Shown here piece by piece: positions 18,006 through 27,990 of a DNA stretch of 64,000 bases (the first letter of the stretch is position 1; each line of letters starts with the position of its first letter). The notes beneath the pieces were generated by a model that made no database searches, was not told the origin of the DNA, and saw only the letters and a program-made list of their open reading frames with translations. The DNA lies in NCBI GenBank assembly GCA_903837345.1, contig CAILUG010000046.1, positions 62,001-126,000 of the forward strand. The letters are read 5' to 3'. The translations under genes and the position numbers were made by a program. Origin of the DNA: an uncultured Gammaproteobacteria bacterium (GTDB lineage: Bacteria; Pseudomonadota; Gammaproteobacteria; Pseudomonadales; Pseudohongiellaceae).

Positions 18006-19235
18006 TCAACCCAGGGCCTGGGCGAAATCTGCCAGCAAATCGTCAGTGTCTTCGATGCCGATCGAGAGTCTGACCATGGAATCAGCCACTCCCATGGAGG
18101 CGCGCCGCTGTGGCCCCATTTCAAAGAAAATCGTATGGGCTACCGGTATCCCGAGACTGCGGGTATCGCCGAGGTTGCTGGCAGTAATCACCAGATCCAG
18201 TGCATTGAGAAAATCAAAACAATCGACACCAGTTGCCAGCTCAATGCTGAGCAGGGAGCCGGGTTTGCGGAACAGTTTCCTGGCGCGTTCATACTGCGGG
18301 TGTGATTCCAGACCAGGGTAAAACACCTTGCTCACTTTGGGGTGGGAGTTGCAGAAACGGGCTATTGCCAGTGCATTTTCACAGGATTTGTCCAGACGCA
18401 GCGCCAGCGTATCGGCACCCACTGAAATGTGATGGGCCGCTTCCGGCGCAAGCGCACCTCCCATGTCGCGTAACCCTTTTTTCCTGATCTGGGTGATCCC
18501 CCACAGGCTGGGATCGACATTCTTGTAGTTGTCATAGATATGCGGATAGCGCGTCCAGTCGAACAGCCCGGTTTCCGTAACCGCGCCTGCAAGGGCATTG
18601 CCGTGACCACCGACGTATTTGGTCAAGGCGTTGATTACCAGTGATGCCCCCACACTGCGCGGCTGGAACAACCACGGCGAGGTCATCGTGTTGTCGACGA
18701 TGTAAATCAGCCCTTGCCGGCTGCAAAGTTCGCCAATGCCGGCGAGGTCGGCAATCTGGGTGGCCGGATTGGCGATGGTTTCAACAAATACGGCGCGCGT
18801 ATTTGGCTGCAAGGCATGCTCTACGTTGCCAAGCACGGTGGCATCAACAAAGCTGACCTGGATGCCCAGTGTTTGCAGAGTGCCAAAAAAGCTGTTGGTG
18901 TTGCCGAACAGAAACGAACTCGCAACGATGTGATCGCCCTGGCGCAGCAAGGACAACATGGTGGCCGCGATGGCAGCCATGCCGGTGCCAAAACAGACGC
19001 TGGCAATGCCGTCTTCCATGCCGCTGATTTTGCGGGCCAGTGTTTCTACAGTCGGGTTGCTCTGACGGCCGTAGGAATAGCCGCTCTTCTTGCCCTGGAA
19101 AACGTCTGCAATTTCGCGCGCGTCCTCATAACCGAACGCTACCGAAGTATGAATGGGCTTGTGCAGAACCCCATGCTCAGGGTGTTCGCGCCGGTCGGCA
19201 TGCAGGATGGTTGTGCTGAATTTGTTCTTGCTCAT
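18006..19235 (-). CDS. Cys/Met metabolism PLP-dependent enzyme, cystathionine gamma-synthase family
   Basis: Fold-type I PLP enzyme of the Cys_Met_Meta_PP family. The 409 residues include the substrate/phosphate-binding YSYGRQSNPT, the PLP-stacking GTGMAAIAATMLSL region, VDNTMTSPW, and the Schiff-base lysine in NALTKYVGGHGNA. It could be a cystathionine gamma-synthase, O-succinylhomoserine sulfhydrylase or a gamma-lyase; the pattern HADRREHPEHGVLHKPIHTS resembles the group annotated simply as cystathionine gamma-synthase family. The ATG is at 19233-19235. The Rieske gene follows. The start region contains no recognisable SAM or MetJ site. Confidence 0.85.
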   Translation of the reverse strand: MSKNKFSTTILHADRREHPEHGVLHKPIHTSVAFGYEDAREIADVFQGKKSGYSYGRQSNPTVETLARKISGMEDGIASVCFGTGMAAIAATMLSLLRQGDHIVASSFLFGNTNSFFGTLQTLGIQVSFVDATVLGNVEHALQPNTRAVFVETIANPATQIADLAGIGELCSRQGLIYIVDNTMTSPWLFQPRSVGASLVINALTKYVGGHGNALAGAVTETGLFDWTRYPHIYDNYKNVDPSLWGITQIRKKGLRDMGGALAPEAAHHISVGADTLALRLDKSCENALAIARFCNSHPKVSKVFYPGLESHPQYERARKLFRKPGSLLSIELATGVDCFDFLNALDLVITASNLGDTRSLGIPVAHTIFFEMGPQRRASMGVADSMVRLSIGIEDTDDLLADFAQALG

Positions 19236-19436
19236 TGATTTACCAGTCCTGGAACACGATGCCGGACAAAGAGGGGTGCATGATACCTGTGCGCAGGGGT
19301 GTGCTCCAGTATTTGTACATAGGAAGTTACCTGAGCTTACAGGGGATTCGCCGCTGATTTTGCAGGGTTTCCAGTGCTATTGCGAATAAGTTGAGATACC
19401 ATGCCCGCACTTGGCTGATCCAGTGAGGATGCTCCC

Positions 19437-20072
19437 ATGCGAACAATAACCAACGTCTGCACCATTGCCCTGCTTGCATTGCTGGCTGCTTGCGCCTCTG
19501 ACCAGCAGGCCAGACAGACAGCGGCTGACCAGGCCATGGCTGCCCAGCAAGCTCAACTGGATGCAGTCAAGGAAGCGCAGCGCATCCAGAATGAGCAACA
19601 ACTGGCTGAACAAAAAGCCAGGGAACAAGCTGCGCGTGCGGCCGAAGCAGCCGGGGCCGCGGAAGCAGAAAATCTGGCCCGTCGGGAAGCCGCTGCCAAA
19701 CAGCAACCTGCTCCCAGAAAACAGCAGAATGCCGGCAACCCGGACGTGAAACCCAAAGCACAAAGCACAGAGAAAAAGGCGGCTGAAATCGCCAAACAAC
19801 AAAAACAGATAGCTGAATTGCGCGCCAGGATTGCAGCCAACAAGGCCGAGACAGCCAAACTGGACAGCGCCAATGCTGCGTTGAAGCAGGCAATAACTTC
19901 AGCAGAATCACTGTCCGCCACTCTCAGTGCCGAACAGCAGAAATACTCCAGCACCGATCCCGCTACCGGCAAAACCCAAACGCCTTTGGCCAAATCCAAA
20001 ATCGAAGAACTGACTGCAGAAGTTGAGCGCCTGCGTACACAGGCTGCCGCGCTGACCAAGGATTCCAGGTAG
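19437..20072 (+). CDS. Coiled-coil lipoprotein of unknown function
   Basis: A 211-residue protein with a lipoprotein signal peptide: basic start MRTITN, hydrophobic stretch, lipobox LLAAC at about residues 15-19. The rest is rich in Gln, Ala, Lys and Glu, with long heptad-like runs (residues 22-80 and 110-205), so it should form an extended periplasmic coiled coil anchored in a membrane. A short Pro/Lys-rich hinge lies near residues 88-108. The ATG at 19437 has GAGG just upstream. It is flanked by the divergent PLP-enzyme gene and by hppA 165 bp downstream. I do not recognise a family. LPP-like spacer or tail-tip roles are only guesses. Confidence 0.75.
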   Translation: MRTITNVCTIALLALLAACASDQQARQTAADQAMAAQQAQLDAVKEAQRIQNEQQLAEQKAREQAARAAEAAGAAEAENLARREAAAKQQPAPRKQQNAGNPDVKPKAQSTEKKAAEIAKQQKQIAELRARIAANKAETAKLDSANAALKQAITSAESLSATLSAEQQKYSSTDPATGKTQTPLAKSKIEELTAEVERLRTQAAALTKDSR

Positions 20073-20237
20073 ACCAGGGACATTTTGCTGTCAATGTCTG
20101 GCGGCGTCCGGCTTTAAATCCTGTCGGGGGCTGTGATAGAGTGCGCCCGGTTTTTTACGGGTAAAAGAACGGCCCGTTCCCAATTAAAACATACATATCC
20201 TTCGCTTGAATTACAGCAACTACCGGGAGATAACTGC

Positions 20238-22394
20238 ATGGCAGGTTCCGTCATTTTGATCATTGCGCTGTCCTTGTTTGGACTGGCAGTAGCCTTTTTC
20301 TACATGAAAAAGGTCACCTCAATTCCGATAGATCTGGGTCTTAACCCGGAAGAAAGCGGCAAACTGAAGGCCATACATGGGGCAATCGCTGAAGGCGCCA
20401 TGGCTTTCCTGAAACAGGAATACAAGGTATTGCTGTGGTTTGTGCTGGGTTTTGCCGTGGTAATCGGCTTGTTGACCGACAACCACGAAACCCCCGATAC
20501 CAATGAGGGCTGGTACACCGCATTTGCGTTCATATTCGGGGCTGCCATTTCGATTCTGTCCGGCTACATCGGCATGAAAGTGGCAACTGCCGGCAATGCC
20601 CGCACCACCGTCTCTGCCCGCAATGGTCTGTCAGACGCCTTCAAGGTGGCAATCAATGCCGGGGCTGTTATGGGTTTTGCGCTGGTCAGCCTCGCTACCC
20701 TGGGCATGATCACCATCTATCTGGTGATGAAGCATTTGCTGTCCGATGTTCCCAATAATGTATTGATGGAAGTGATTGCAGGATTCGGTTTGGGCGGCTC
20801 CACCATTGCACTGTTTGCGCGTGTGGGTGGCGGCATCTTCACCAAAGCGGCCGACGTAGGCGCTGACCTGGTAGGCAAAGTTGAAAAAGGCATTCCGGAA
20901 GATGATCCACGCAACCCCGCAGTTATTGCCGACAACGTGGGTGACAACGTCGGCGACGTGGCGGGCATGGGCGCTGACCTGTTTGGTTCTTGCGCCGAGA
21001 GCACCTGTGCTGCGCTGGTGATCAGTGCAGTCGCCTTTGCCACTGACATCAATGCCATGGTGTATCCGATCATGATTACCGCAGTGGGCATTGTGGTCAG
21101 CCTGGTCACCAAGATCGTGTCACAGATGCTGGTCACGGTAAGTGCAGAAGACAAGGTGGGCAAAGCGCTGAAAATGCTGCTGGGCGTTTCCACTGCGTTG
21201 ATGGTTGTAGCAATCTATTTCGTCACTACGATGATGGTTCCCGCTACTTTTGAAATCAATGGTGTGGCATACACCAACATGGGCGTGTACTGGTGCTTCC
21301 TGGCAGGTTTGCTGGCTGGTCTGGCAGTAGGTTTCCTGACCGAGTACTACACTTCCACCGAATACGCGCCGGTAAGGGAAATTGCCAAATCCTGTGAAAC
21401 CGGTGCAGCCACCAATATCATTTTTGGTCTGGCACTTGGCTACAAGAGCACTGTGCTGCCCTATATCGCCATCGCCATCGCCATCTTTACCTCCTGGCAT
21501 CTGGCTGGCATGTACGGCATTGCCATCGCCTCCATCGGCATGTTGGGAACGCTGGTTATCGCGCTGATGATCGATGCCTATGGCCCGGTTGCCGACAACG
21601 CGGGTGGTATTGCTGAAATGGCCGGCCTCGACAAGGAAGTACGTCGTCGTACCGACATTCTTGATGCTGCCGGCAACACTACTGCTGCCATTGGCAAAGG
21701 CTTCGCGATCGGCGCAGCCATCCTGACTTCGCTGGCATTGTTCAGTGCGTTTATCACCAGTTCACAAAGCCTGATGCGCGCTCTGCCGAAATATGGCGCT
21801 GATTACAATCTGGTGAACCACATCACCCTGCTGGATCCGGTGGTCTACACCGCACTGTTCATCGGCGCTGTGCTGCCGTTCCTGTTCTCGGCGATGACGA
21901 TGAAGAGTGTGGGCTCTGCTGCATTCGACATGATCGAAGAAGTGCGTCGCCAGTTCCGTACCATTCCCGGCCTGATGGAAGGCACTGGCCGTCCTGACTA
22001 TGCCACTTGCGTTGCCATTTCCACCAAAGCCGCGTTGCGTGAAATGATTGCACCCGGCATCCTCATCATGGGTACGCCGCTGCTCGCAGGCTTCCTGTTT
22101 GGAGTACAGGCAGTTGCAGGCATCCTGGCCGGCTCGCTGGTAGCCGGTGGCGTACTCGCCATCGCCTCCTCCAACAGCGGTGGTGCCTGGGACAATGCCA
22201 AGAAATACATAGAGAAAGGCAACCACGGCGGCAAAGGCTCTGACTGTCACAAGGCGGCAGTGGTTGGTGACACCGTGGGTGATCCACTGAAAGACACTTC
22301 CGGTCCTTCATTGAACATCCTTATCAAGCTTTCAGCGATTCTGAGCCTGGTGTTCGCGCCGTTCTTCGTGAACTACGGCGGCTTCCTGCTGTGA
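20238..22394 (+). CDS. hppA: HppA, membrane-bound ion-pumping pyrophosphatase
   Basis: Integral membrane enzyme that hydrolyses pyrophosphate and pumps H+ or Na+. The 718 residues have about 16 helices and the signature acidic loops [42 protein letters not shown] and [25 protein letters not shown] has alanine where K+-independent enzymes have lysine, which points to the K+-dependent group. The glutamate in GSCAES is placed as in plant vacuolar H+ pumps, so I infer proton pumping. I chose the ATG at 20238 because GGGAG precedes it and the protein then begins directly with a membrane helix; the frame is open 35 codons upstream. A strong terminator follows at 22424-22450. Confidence 0.95.
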   Translation: MAGSVILIIALSLFGLAVAFFYMKKVTSIPIDLGLNPEESGKLKAIHGAIAEGAMAFLKQEYKVLLWFVLGFAVVIGLLTDNHETPDTNEGWYTAFAFIFGAAISILSGYIGMKVATAGNARTTVSARNGLSDAFKVAINAGAVMGFALVSLATLGMITIYLVMKHLLSDVPNNVLMEVIAGFGLGGSTIALFARVGGGIFTKAADVGADLVGKVEKGIPEDDPRNPAVIADNVGDNVGDVAGMGADLFGSCAESTCAALVISAVAFATDINAMVYPIMITAVGIVVSLVTKIVSQMLVTVSAEDKVGKALKMLLGVSTALMVVAIYFVTTMMVPATFEINGVAYTNMGVYWCFLAGLLAGLAVGFLTEYYTSTEYAPVREIAKSCETGAATNIIFGLALGYKSTVLPYIAIAIAIFTSWHLAGMYGIAIASIGMLGTLVIALMIDAYGPVADNAGGIAEMAGLDKEVRRRTDILDAAGNTTAAIGKGFAIGAAILTSLALFSAFITSSQSLMRALPKYGADYNLVNHITLLDPVVYTALFIGAVLPFLFSAMTMKSVGSAAFDMIEEVRRQFRTIPGLMEGTGRPDYATCVAISTKAALREMIAPGILIMGTPLLAGFLFGVQAVAGILAGSLVAGGVLAIASSNSGGAWDNAKKYIEKGNHGGKGSDCHKAAVVGDTVGDPLKDTSGPSLNILIKLSAILSLVFAPFFVNYGGFLL

Positions 22395-22423
22395 TCACTG
22401 ACAACGCAAATTGTTGTTGATGC

Positions 22424-22450
22424 AAAAAAGGGGGCTAAGGCCCCCTTTTT
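22424..22450. terminator. Bidirectional terminator after hppA
   Basis: A-run, GGGGGC stem, TAAG-type loop, GCCCCC stem, T-run: a short stem flanked by A and T tracts that can work on both strands. It separates hppA from the Mrp-type gene 40 bp downstream. Confidence 0.88.
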
Positions 22451-22488
22451 GTTTTCTGTAATAACCACTTTTTTTCCGAGTCATTGCG

Positions 22489-23337
22489 ATGAGCACTACC
22501 AAAGTTCAACAGAATATCAGCCCCAACCTGCGTCAGATCACTCATGTTGTTGTGGTTGCTTCCGGCAAAGGTGGTGTAGGCAAATCCACCACCGCAGTGA
22601 ACCTTGCGCTGGCGCTGCACAGGCAGGGTGCCAAAGTCGGCCTGTTTGATGCCGACATTTATGGCCCCAGCCAGCCGCTGATGCTGGGTGTGGCCGGCAA
22701 GCGGCCCCAGATCATCAATGGCAACCAGATGGAGCCGATCACTGCACACGGCATCAAGTGCAATTCTGTGGGATTCCTGGTCGACGACAACCAGGCGATG
22801 GTCTGGCGCGGCCCGATGGTGGTAGGCGCATTCAACCAGATACTCAACGACACCGTGTGGGGCCAGCTGGATTATCTGATTATTGACATGCCGCCGGGAA
22901 CCGGCGACATCCAGCTGAGTCTGGCGCAATCAGTGCCGGTGACTGGCGCAGTAATCGTCACCACACCGCAGGACGTGGCACTGCTGGATGCCAAGCGCGG
23001 TATCGAGATGTTCCGCAAGGTTCAGGTGCCCATTCTCGGAGTCGTCGAGAACATGGGGCTGCACATTTGCAGCAAGTGCGGCCACAGTGAGCATATCTTC
23101 GGTGAAGGTGGTGCCGAGCGTATTGCGAAGACTTATGGTGTGGAAGTGTTGGGCACCTTGCCGCTCGACAGCAAAATCCGTGAGCAATGTGATGCAGGCA
23201 ATCCGGCAGTGGCTGCCGAACCGCAAGGCGCAATTGCGAAGATTTACCTGCACATAGCCAGCAGGGTGAGAGCACAACTGGAGGGAGCGAACTACCAGCC
23301 ACCTGCTGCACCCAGCATCAGTGTAGCGGACGATTGA
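22489..23337 (+). CDS. apbC: ApbC/Mrp family iron-sulfur cluster carrier ATPase
   Basis: P-loop ATPase that binds and delivers [4Fe-4S] clusters. The 282 residues include the deviant Walker A ASGKGGVGKSTTAVNLA (about residues 24-41), the switch-like DADIYGPSQP, IDMPPGTGDIQLSL, and the cluster-binding CxxC pair in HICSKCGH. The N-terminal MIP18/DUF59 domain found in many Mrp proteins is missing; the first 18 residues are only a short polar leader. The ATG at 22489 follows a short T-rich leader. Its stop lies 6 bp from that of darP, tail to tail. Confidence 0.92.
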   Translation: MSTTKVQQNISPNLRQITHVVVVASGKGGVGKSTTAVNLALALHRQGAKVGLFDADIYGPSQPLMLGVAGKRPQIINGNQMEPITAHGIKCNSVGFLVDDNQAMVWRGPMVVGAFNQILNDTVWGQLDYLIIDMPPGTGDIQLSLAQSVPVTGAVIVTTPQDVALLDAKRGIEMFRKVQVPILGVVENMGLHICSKCGHSEHIFGEGGAERIAKTYGVEVLGTLPLDSKIREQCDAGNPAVAAEPQGAIAKIYLHIASRVRAQLEGANYQPPAAPSISVADD

Positions 23338-23343
23338 TCTGCT

Positions 23344-23853
23344 TCAGGACACCAGCGACTCGCGCAAGAGCTTGAACAGCTTGCGGGAGGAGCCTGGCGG
23401 TTGTCCGCGCTCCTGCTCCTTGCGGGCTTGCCGCACCAGCTGCCCGATTTCCCTGGCATCCAGTTGCGGATATTCGCTCAAGGCTTCGGTCAGTGTCTTG
23501 TTGTCGCCACTGAGCAGGCGATCCCGCAATTCCTCCACCCGGTGAAAGCGGCGTTTCTCCATTTCCACGTTGCGGTTGAACTGGGCATGAATGCGATCCA
23601 GGGATGCTTCATCAAGCATGCGCATCATTTTGCCGATGTACTGCAGCTGGCGACGCTGGGCGCCATGTTTGTTGGGCAGGGCCTGATACGCTTCGATGGC
23701 AGCCAGCACCTGGTCAGGCAGCTCGCACTTGGCAAGCGTGCCTGCATTTGCCTGGGTCAGCAGTTGACCCAGCTCCTGCAGTGCGGTGGAGTCGCGTTTA
23801 CGCTGGGTCTTGCTGGGACCGCTGGGCAGTTCATGTTGGGGCTGGGCTTTCAT
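23344..23853 (-). CDS. darP: DarP (YjgA), ribosome-associated protein
   Basis: DUF615 family protein that associates with late 50S ribosomal assembly intermediates. The 169-residue protein is basic and helical, with family blocks LPNKHGAQRRQLQYIGKMMR, EKRRFHRVEELRDRLL and LTEALSEYPQLDAREIGQLVRQARKE, and a C-terminal RKLFKLLRE. The length matches the E. coli protein (about 180). The ATG is at 23851-23853. It lies 17 bp downstream of ptsO on the same strand, so it is likely the last gene of the rpoN-rapZ-ptsO transcript. Confidence 0.9.
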   Translation of the reverse strand: MKAQPQHELPSGPSKTQRKRDSTALQELGQLLTQANAGTLAKCELPDQVLAAIEAYQALPNKHGAQRRQLQYIGKMMRMLDEASLDRIHAQFNRNVEMEKRRFHRVEELRDRLLSGDNKTLTEALSEYPQLDAREIGQLVRQARKEQERGQPPGSSRKLFKLLRESLVS

Positions 23854-23870
23854 GCTAGGAATTCACCCAG

Positions 23871-24137
23871 CTACTCTTCGCCGAAGCGTTGGGCAAGCAG
23901 CTGCTGGATGGCATTGTGGGCGGCTTGTTCGTCTGAACCTTCCAGTACCAGGTTGAGCTGGCTGCCTAGCGGAGCCGCCAGCAGCATCAGGGAAAGAATA
24001 CTCTTGGCATCCACCATTTTTTCGGCAGTTCCCAGTGTGATTTTGCTCTGGAATGCCGCTGCGGTAGCCACGAGTTTGGCCGCAGCCCGTGCATGCAGGC
24101 CGGCCTTGTTAGGGACAGTGATTGTGGTGCTGATCAT
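23871..24137 (-). CDS. ptsO: PtsO (NPr), HPr-like phosphocarrier of the nitrogen PTS
   Basis: Phosphocarrier of PTS-Ntr. The 88-residue protein has the HPr active site NKAGLHARAAAK with His15, the residue phosphorylated by EI-Ntr, and the Ser46-like region VDAKSILSLMLLAA. The ATG at 24135-24137 begins MISTTITVP. It follows rapZ by 9 bp in the usual order. The EIIA-Ntr partner PtsN, normally encoded between rpoN and rapZ, is not in this window, nor is PtsP. Confidence 0.94.
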   Translation of the reverse strand: MISTTITVPNKAGLHARAAAKLVATAAAFQSKITLGTAEKMVDAKSILSLMLLAAPLGSQLNLVLEGSDEQAAHNAIQQLLAQRFGEE

Positions 24138-24146
24138 GATGCGGCT

Positions 24147-25001
24147 TCAGACAAGTTCCTTGTGGCGAACCTGGACATTATAGCCACAGCCTTGGAAATG
24201 CTTGCCTAGTTTTTCACAAAGAAATACCGAGCGATGCTGGCCGCCGGTGCAGCCTATGGCCACGGTGATATAGCGACGGTTGCTGGTCTGGAAGCGCGGC
24301 AGCCACTGGAGCAGATAATCGCGGATGTCCTCGTACATTTCTCCCACTTCGGGCTGGGATTCCAGGTAATCGATCACAGGCTGGTCAAGTCCGCTCAGTG
24401 GCCGCAAATTTTCGATCCAGTGCGGGTTGGGGAGGCAGCGGGCGTCATAGACCATGTCGGCATCTACCGGTACACCATACTTGAATCCGAACGACTGGAA
24501 CTGCAGGGCCATGCCTTTGCCGTCAGTGCTGGCAACCCGGCTCTTGATGACATCACGCAGCTGGTGAATCGAAAAACCACTGGTGTTGATATTGAGATCA
24601 GCGAGCCCGGCGATGGGTTCAAGCAGTTGTTTTTCGTGAGCCACGGCTTCCAGCAGGCCCAGCTGGTTGTTGGAAAGCGGATGCTTGCGACGCGTCTCGC
24701 TGAAACGTTTGATCAGGATGTTGTCATCGGCATCCAGGAAAATTATCTGCGTATCAATTTCGGTTGCGCGCAGCGATTCGTAAATCTGTGGAAATTTGAG
24801 CAGGTCATCCGGAATGTTGCGTGCATCTATGCTGACCGCAACCCTGTCGAGACAGAGTTTTTCATCAGACAGGCGTTTGGCCAGTGCGGGCAGCAAGCTG
24901 GCGGGGATATTGTCGACGCAGTAATACTCGAGATCTTCAAGCAAATGCAGGCATGTGGTTTTGCCGGAGCCTGAACGGCCGCTGACGATGATCAATTTCA
25001 T
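24147..25001 (-). CDS. rapZ: RapZ, RNase adapter / nucleotide-binding protein
   Basis: P-loop protein that in enterobacteria guides RNase E to the sRNA GlmZ and senses glucosamine-6-phosphate. The 284 residues match the E. coli length. Walker A is GRSGSGKTT (residues 8-16). Family blocks include LEYYCVDNIPASLLP, ETRRKHPL, FGFKYGVPVDADMVYDARCLPNPHW, and the C-terminal sugar-phosphate-type site IGCTGGQHRSV. I chose the ATG at 24999-25001; the frame opens seven codons upstream with a TTG. It lies 69 bp after rpoN, where hpf and ptsN would normally be. Confidence 0.95.
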   Translation of the reverse strand: MKLIIVSGRSGSGKTTCLHLLEDLEYYCVDNIPASLLPALAKRLSDEKLCLDRVAVSIDARNIPDDLLKFPQIYESLRATEIDTQIIFLDADDNILIKRFSETRRKHPLSNNQLGLLEAVAHEKQLLEPIAGLADLNINTSGFSIHQLRDVIKSRVASTDGKGMALQFQSFGFKYGVPVDADMVYDARCLPNPHWIENLRPLSGLDQPVIDYLESQPEVGEMYEDIRDYLLQWLPRFQTSNRRYITVAIGCTGGQHRSVFLCEKLGKHFQGCGYNVQVRHKELV

Positions 25002-25069
25002 GTTTGCGCCCCCGTCATCCAAGGCTGAAAAGCAATCAAGGTTGAATTATCCGTTGCCTGCAACGCCGG

Positions 25070-26614
25070 TCATGCCAGCTGCTTTCTCTCGTTTGAGGGT
25101 GCTATGCCGAGCGACTCACGATATTTGGCAATGGTGCGCCGGGCCACCCGGATGCCCTGATCGGCCAATACATCGGCAATCTTGCTGTCGCTGAGCGGTT
25201 TGCGGGTATTTTCCGCATCAACCAGTTTTTTGATTATCGCGCGGATGGCGGTAGACGAACACTCTCCACCGGCGTCGGTATCCACATGACTTGAAAAAAA
25301 GTATTTCAGTTCGAAGATGCCGCGCGGGGTATGCATGTATTTCTGGGTGGTGACGCGCGAAATTGTCGACTCATGCATGCTCACTGCTTCTGCAATGTCG
25401 CGTAGCACCAGTGGTTTCATGGCTTCTTCGCCGTAATCGAGAAAATTCTTTTGATGCTCGACAATCTTGCTTGCCACCTTCAGCAGGGTTTCATTGCGAC
25501 TTTGCAGGCTTTTGATGAACCAGCGGGCTTCCTGCAGGCTGTCGCGCAGGAAGGCCGTGTCGCCGTCTCGGGCGCGTCCGGCAAGCGCCGCATAGGTAGG
25601 GTTGACGCGGATACGCGGTGCAGTTTCCGGATTCAGCTCCACTTTCCAGCGGTTGTTTTCCTTTTTTACAAAGACATCAGGCACTACGTAACTGGTTTCC
25701 GACGGGGTGATCTCGGCGCCAGGACGCGGATTGAGCGTCAGGATGATGTCCATGGCCTCCTTTAGTTCAGGCTCCTTGATACGCAAACGTCGCATGATCA
25801 GGTTGTAATCATGGCTGGCAAGTTGCGGCAGGAATTCCTCGATGATGCGCATCGCAGTCGGCACGCCCGGATAATTCTTGTCGAACTGGCGGATCTGTAT
25901 GCTCAGGCATTCCTGCAAATCGCGATAGCCGACTCCGACCGGATCAAATTGCTGCACGCGGTGCAGCACAGCCAGAATTTCATCTGCTTCCACATCGGTC
26001 TGGCCCTGTTCGTTGTTCAGCCCGCTCATCAGCAAATCCAGCGTAGTGGTGAGCTGGCCGTTGTTGTCGATGGAGTCGATGATGGTGGTGGCAATCAGCT
26101 TGTCACGTGCAGTCATCGGAGTGAGGTTCAATTGCCACTGCAAGTGGTCCTGCAAGGTCAGGCCGGTGCTGTTGCGGGACTCGAAATCACTGGAGGGTTC
26201 ATCGCTGTCATTATTGCTGCTGCCGGAACCGGGCGGTGGCTGGTTGTCGACATAGATGTCATCCCAACTGGTGTCAACCGACAGATCCTGGGGGATTTCC
26301 TGTTCATTCCAGCTGTCGTCCGAGTTGAAGTCCTGGGCTTCACCGAAGTCTTCGGATTCACTCTGGATACGTTCTTTTTCTTCGCTTTCGTAGGTGGGTG
26401 CTTCAGGGTTGTCGCTGCCGGCTTCCTGGTTGGGGGACTTGTATTCAGAGGTGTCGAAGTCTTCCTCGATTTCCAGCATGGGGTTGGTTTCCAGCGCTTC
26501 CTGGATTTCCTGCTGCAAATCCAGCGTCGACAATTGCAGCAGCTTGATGGCTTGCTGCAATTGCGGGGTCATGGTGAGCTGTTGACCCAGCTTGAGTTGT
26601 AACGACATTTTCAT
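25070..26614 (-). CDS. rpoN: RpoN, RNA polymerase sigma-54 factor
   Basis: Alternative sigma factor for -24/-12 promoters, needing AAA+ activators such as CbrB in this window. The 514 residues show region I ([20 protein letters not shown]), an acidic region II (about residues 48-130, rich in D, E, S and N), the core-binding domain, a helix-turn-helix and the RpoN box [10 protein letters not shown] near the C-terminus. The ATG at 26612-26614 ([10 protein letters not shown]) or the next one two codons on is the start. It follows lptB by 138 bp. The crcZ promoter in this window is a direct candidate target. Confidence 0.96.
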   Translation of the reverse strand: MKMSLQLKLGQQLTMTPQLQQAIKLLQLSTLDLQQEIQEALETNPMLEIEEDFDTSEYKSPNQEAGSDNPEAPTYESEEKERIQSESEDFGEAQDFNSDDSWNEQEIPQDLSVDTSWDDIYVDNQPPPGSGSSNNDSDEPSSDFESRNSTGLTLQDHLQWQLNLTPMTARDKLIATTIIDSIDNNGQLTTTLDLLMSGLNNEQGQTDVEADEILAVLHRVQQFDPVGVGYRDLQECLSIQIRQFDKNYPGVPTAMRIIEEFLPQLASHDYNLIMRRLRIKEPELKEAMDIILTLNPRPGAEITPSETSYVVPDVFVKKENNRWKVELNPETAPRIRVNPTYAALAGRARDGDTAFLRDSLQEARWFIKSLQSRNETLLKVASKIVEHQKNFLDYGEEAMKPLVLRDIAEAVSMHESTISRVTTQKYMHTPRGIFELKYFFSSHVDTDAGGECSSTAIRAIIKKLVDAENTRKPLSDSKIADVLADQGIRVARRTIAKYRESLGIAPSNERKQLA

Positions 26615-26752
26615 GTGGATGCTTCTGGCACACTATTCCGGATAGTGGAAAAAACTTCAGTGAGCAGACGGAAATATCTGTTCAACCTCGATACGCGAGA
26701 GGCGGATGGTAGCAAAACTCATGCCGAATAAACCATCTTGGTTTGGTGAGTC

Positions 26753-27484
26753 TTACATCCTGAAGTTTTCACCCAGATAAACCGAGCGAACTTGCTGGTT
26801 ATCGAGGATTTGGTCAGGGGTGCCTTCAGCCATGATATGGCCGGCATTGACGATGTAGGCGTATTCGCAAATATCGAGTGTTTCCCGTACGTTATGATCG
26901 GTAATCAGCAGGCCGATGCCCTTCTGGCTCAGGGTGCGAATGATGAGTTTGATGTCATTTACTGAAATCGGGTCCACACCGGCAAAGGGTTCGTCCAGCA
27001 GGATAAACGCGGGTTCCGAGGCCAGCGCTCTGGCAATTTCCACCCGGCGACGCTCGCCCCCTGACAGACTCATGCCTTCAATCTCACGCAGATGGCCTAT
27101 GTTGAACTCCTCGAGCAAGCCATCCAGGGTCCGCAGTTGGCCGGCACGATCCAGGTCCTTGCGTGTTTCCAGGATGGCGAGGATGTTGTCAGCTACGGTC
27201 AATTTGCGGAACACAGAGGCTTCCTGCGGCAAATAGCCGATGCCGGCACGGGCACGCTGATGCATGGGGGCGCGGGTCAGATCAATATCGTCAAGCAACA
27301 CGTGACCGGCGTCGGCAGCGACGAGACCTATGATCATGTAGAAGGAAGTGGTTTTTCCCGCACCATTGGGGCCCAGCAGCCCGACTATCTGGCCACTTTT
27401 TACTTGCAGCGAGGCATCTTGAACAACTTTTCTGCCCTTGTAGCTTTTGGCCAGATTGCGGACCTGCAGGACATGTTGCTTCAT
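26753..27484 (-). CDS. lptB: LptB, ATPase of the LPS export transporter
   Basis: ABC ATPase that drives extraction of LPS from the inner membrane with LptF, LptG and LptC. The 243 residues include Walker [11 protein letters not shown]-loop, signature LSGGERRR, Walker [14 protein letters not shown] and the switch His in [22 protein letters not shown] is typical of LptB. The ATG overlaps the lptA stop by 4 bp (27481-27484), indicating translational coupling. lptF and lptG are not in the window, as is usual. Confidence 0.96.
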   Translation of the reverse strand: MKQHVLQVRNLAKSYKGRKVVQDASLQVKSGQIVGLLGPNGAGKTTSFYMIIGLVAADAGHVLLDDIDLTRAPMHQRARAGIGYLPQEASVFRKLTVADNILAILETRKDLDRAGQLRTLDGLLEEFNIGHLREIEGMSLSGGERRRVEIARALASEPAFILLDEPFAGVDPISVNDIKLIIRTLSQKGIGLLITDHNVRETLDICEYAYIVNAGHIMAEGTPDQILDNQQVRSVYLGENFRM

Positions 27485-27990
27485 GGCTTGGCTTTGTTGG
27501 GCGGGAAAATTGCGCGGAATTGCTCACCACCAACTCTGCCGGTATCGGCGTTGTAGTCGATGTGGTTGGCTTGGGTAAGCTTTCCGCCCTGATTCAATTC
27601 TGCATTGGTATCAATGGTCAAATTGCGGGTGTTATTGTCGAATTTGAGCTGCTTGCCGCTGGCCTTTACCAATTCCTGATCCGTTTTCGGTTGTTGCTGG
27701 AACCGCGCAGGATTGCCGGTGGCAATTATGGTTTGAATCTGGTTGTGGTCATCCAGGTACCGGATTTCCGGTGCAGTGATCAACATGGTGCCTTGCTTTA
27801 TCCTTGCGGGATTTTCCTGCGTGCCTGTTAATACCGTCCAGCTCTTGTCCGCATCAGCGTCGGCCTTGGGAGCATAAATTTCATATTGCTGTTTGGAATC
27901 TTCCGGCAGCGCCAGCAGCGTAGAGGTTGCAAGGAGCCCGAGGATGCAGAGGATGGGGCGCATCAATCGCAGGTTACGATCAGGGAGCAT
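27481..27990 (-). CDS. lptA: LptA, periplasmic LPS-bridge protein
   Basis: Periplasmic beta-jellyroll protein that forms the bridge carrying LPS to LptD. The 169 residues begin with a signal peptide ([27 protein letters not shown]) followed by the OstA-type repeats, for example [22 protein letters not shown] and [26 protein letters not shown] chose the ATG at 27988-27990: GAGG lies five bases before it and it overlaps the end of lptC by 11 bp. A later ATG at 27963 lacks a ribosome-binding site. The stop overlaps the lptB start. Confidence 0.92.
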   Translation of the reverse strand: MLPDRNLRLMRPILCILGLLATSTLLALPEDSKQQYEIYAPKADADADKSWTVLTGTQENPARIKQGTMLITAPEIRYLDDHNQIQTIIATGNPARFQQQPKTDQELVKASGKQLKFDNNTRNLTIDTNAELNQGGKLTQANHIDYNADTGRVGGEQFRAIFPPNKAKP

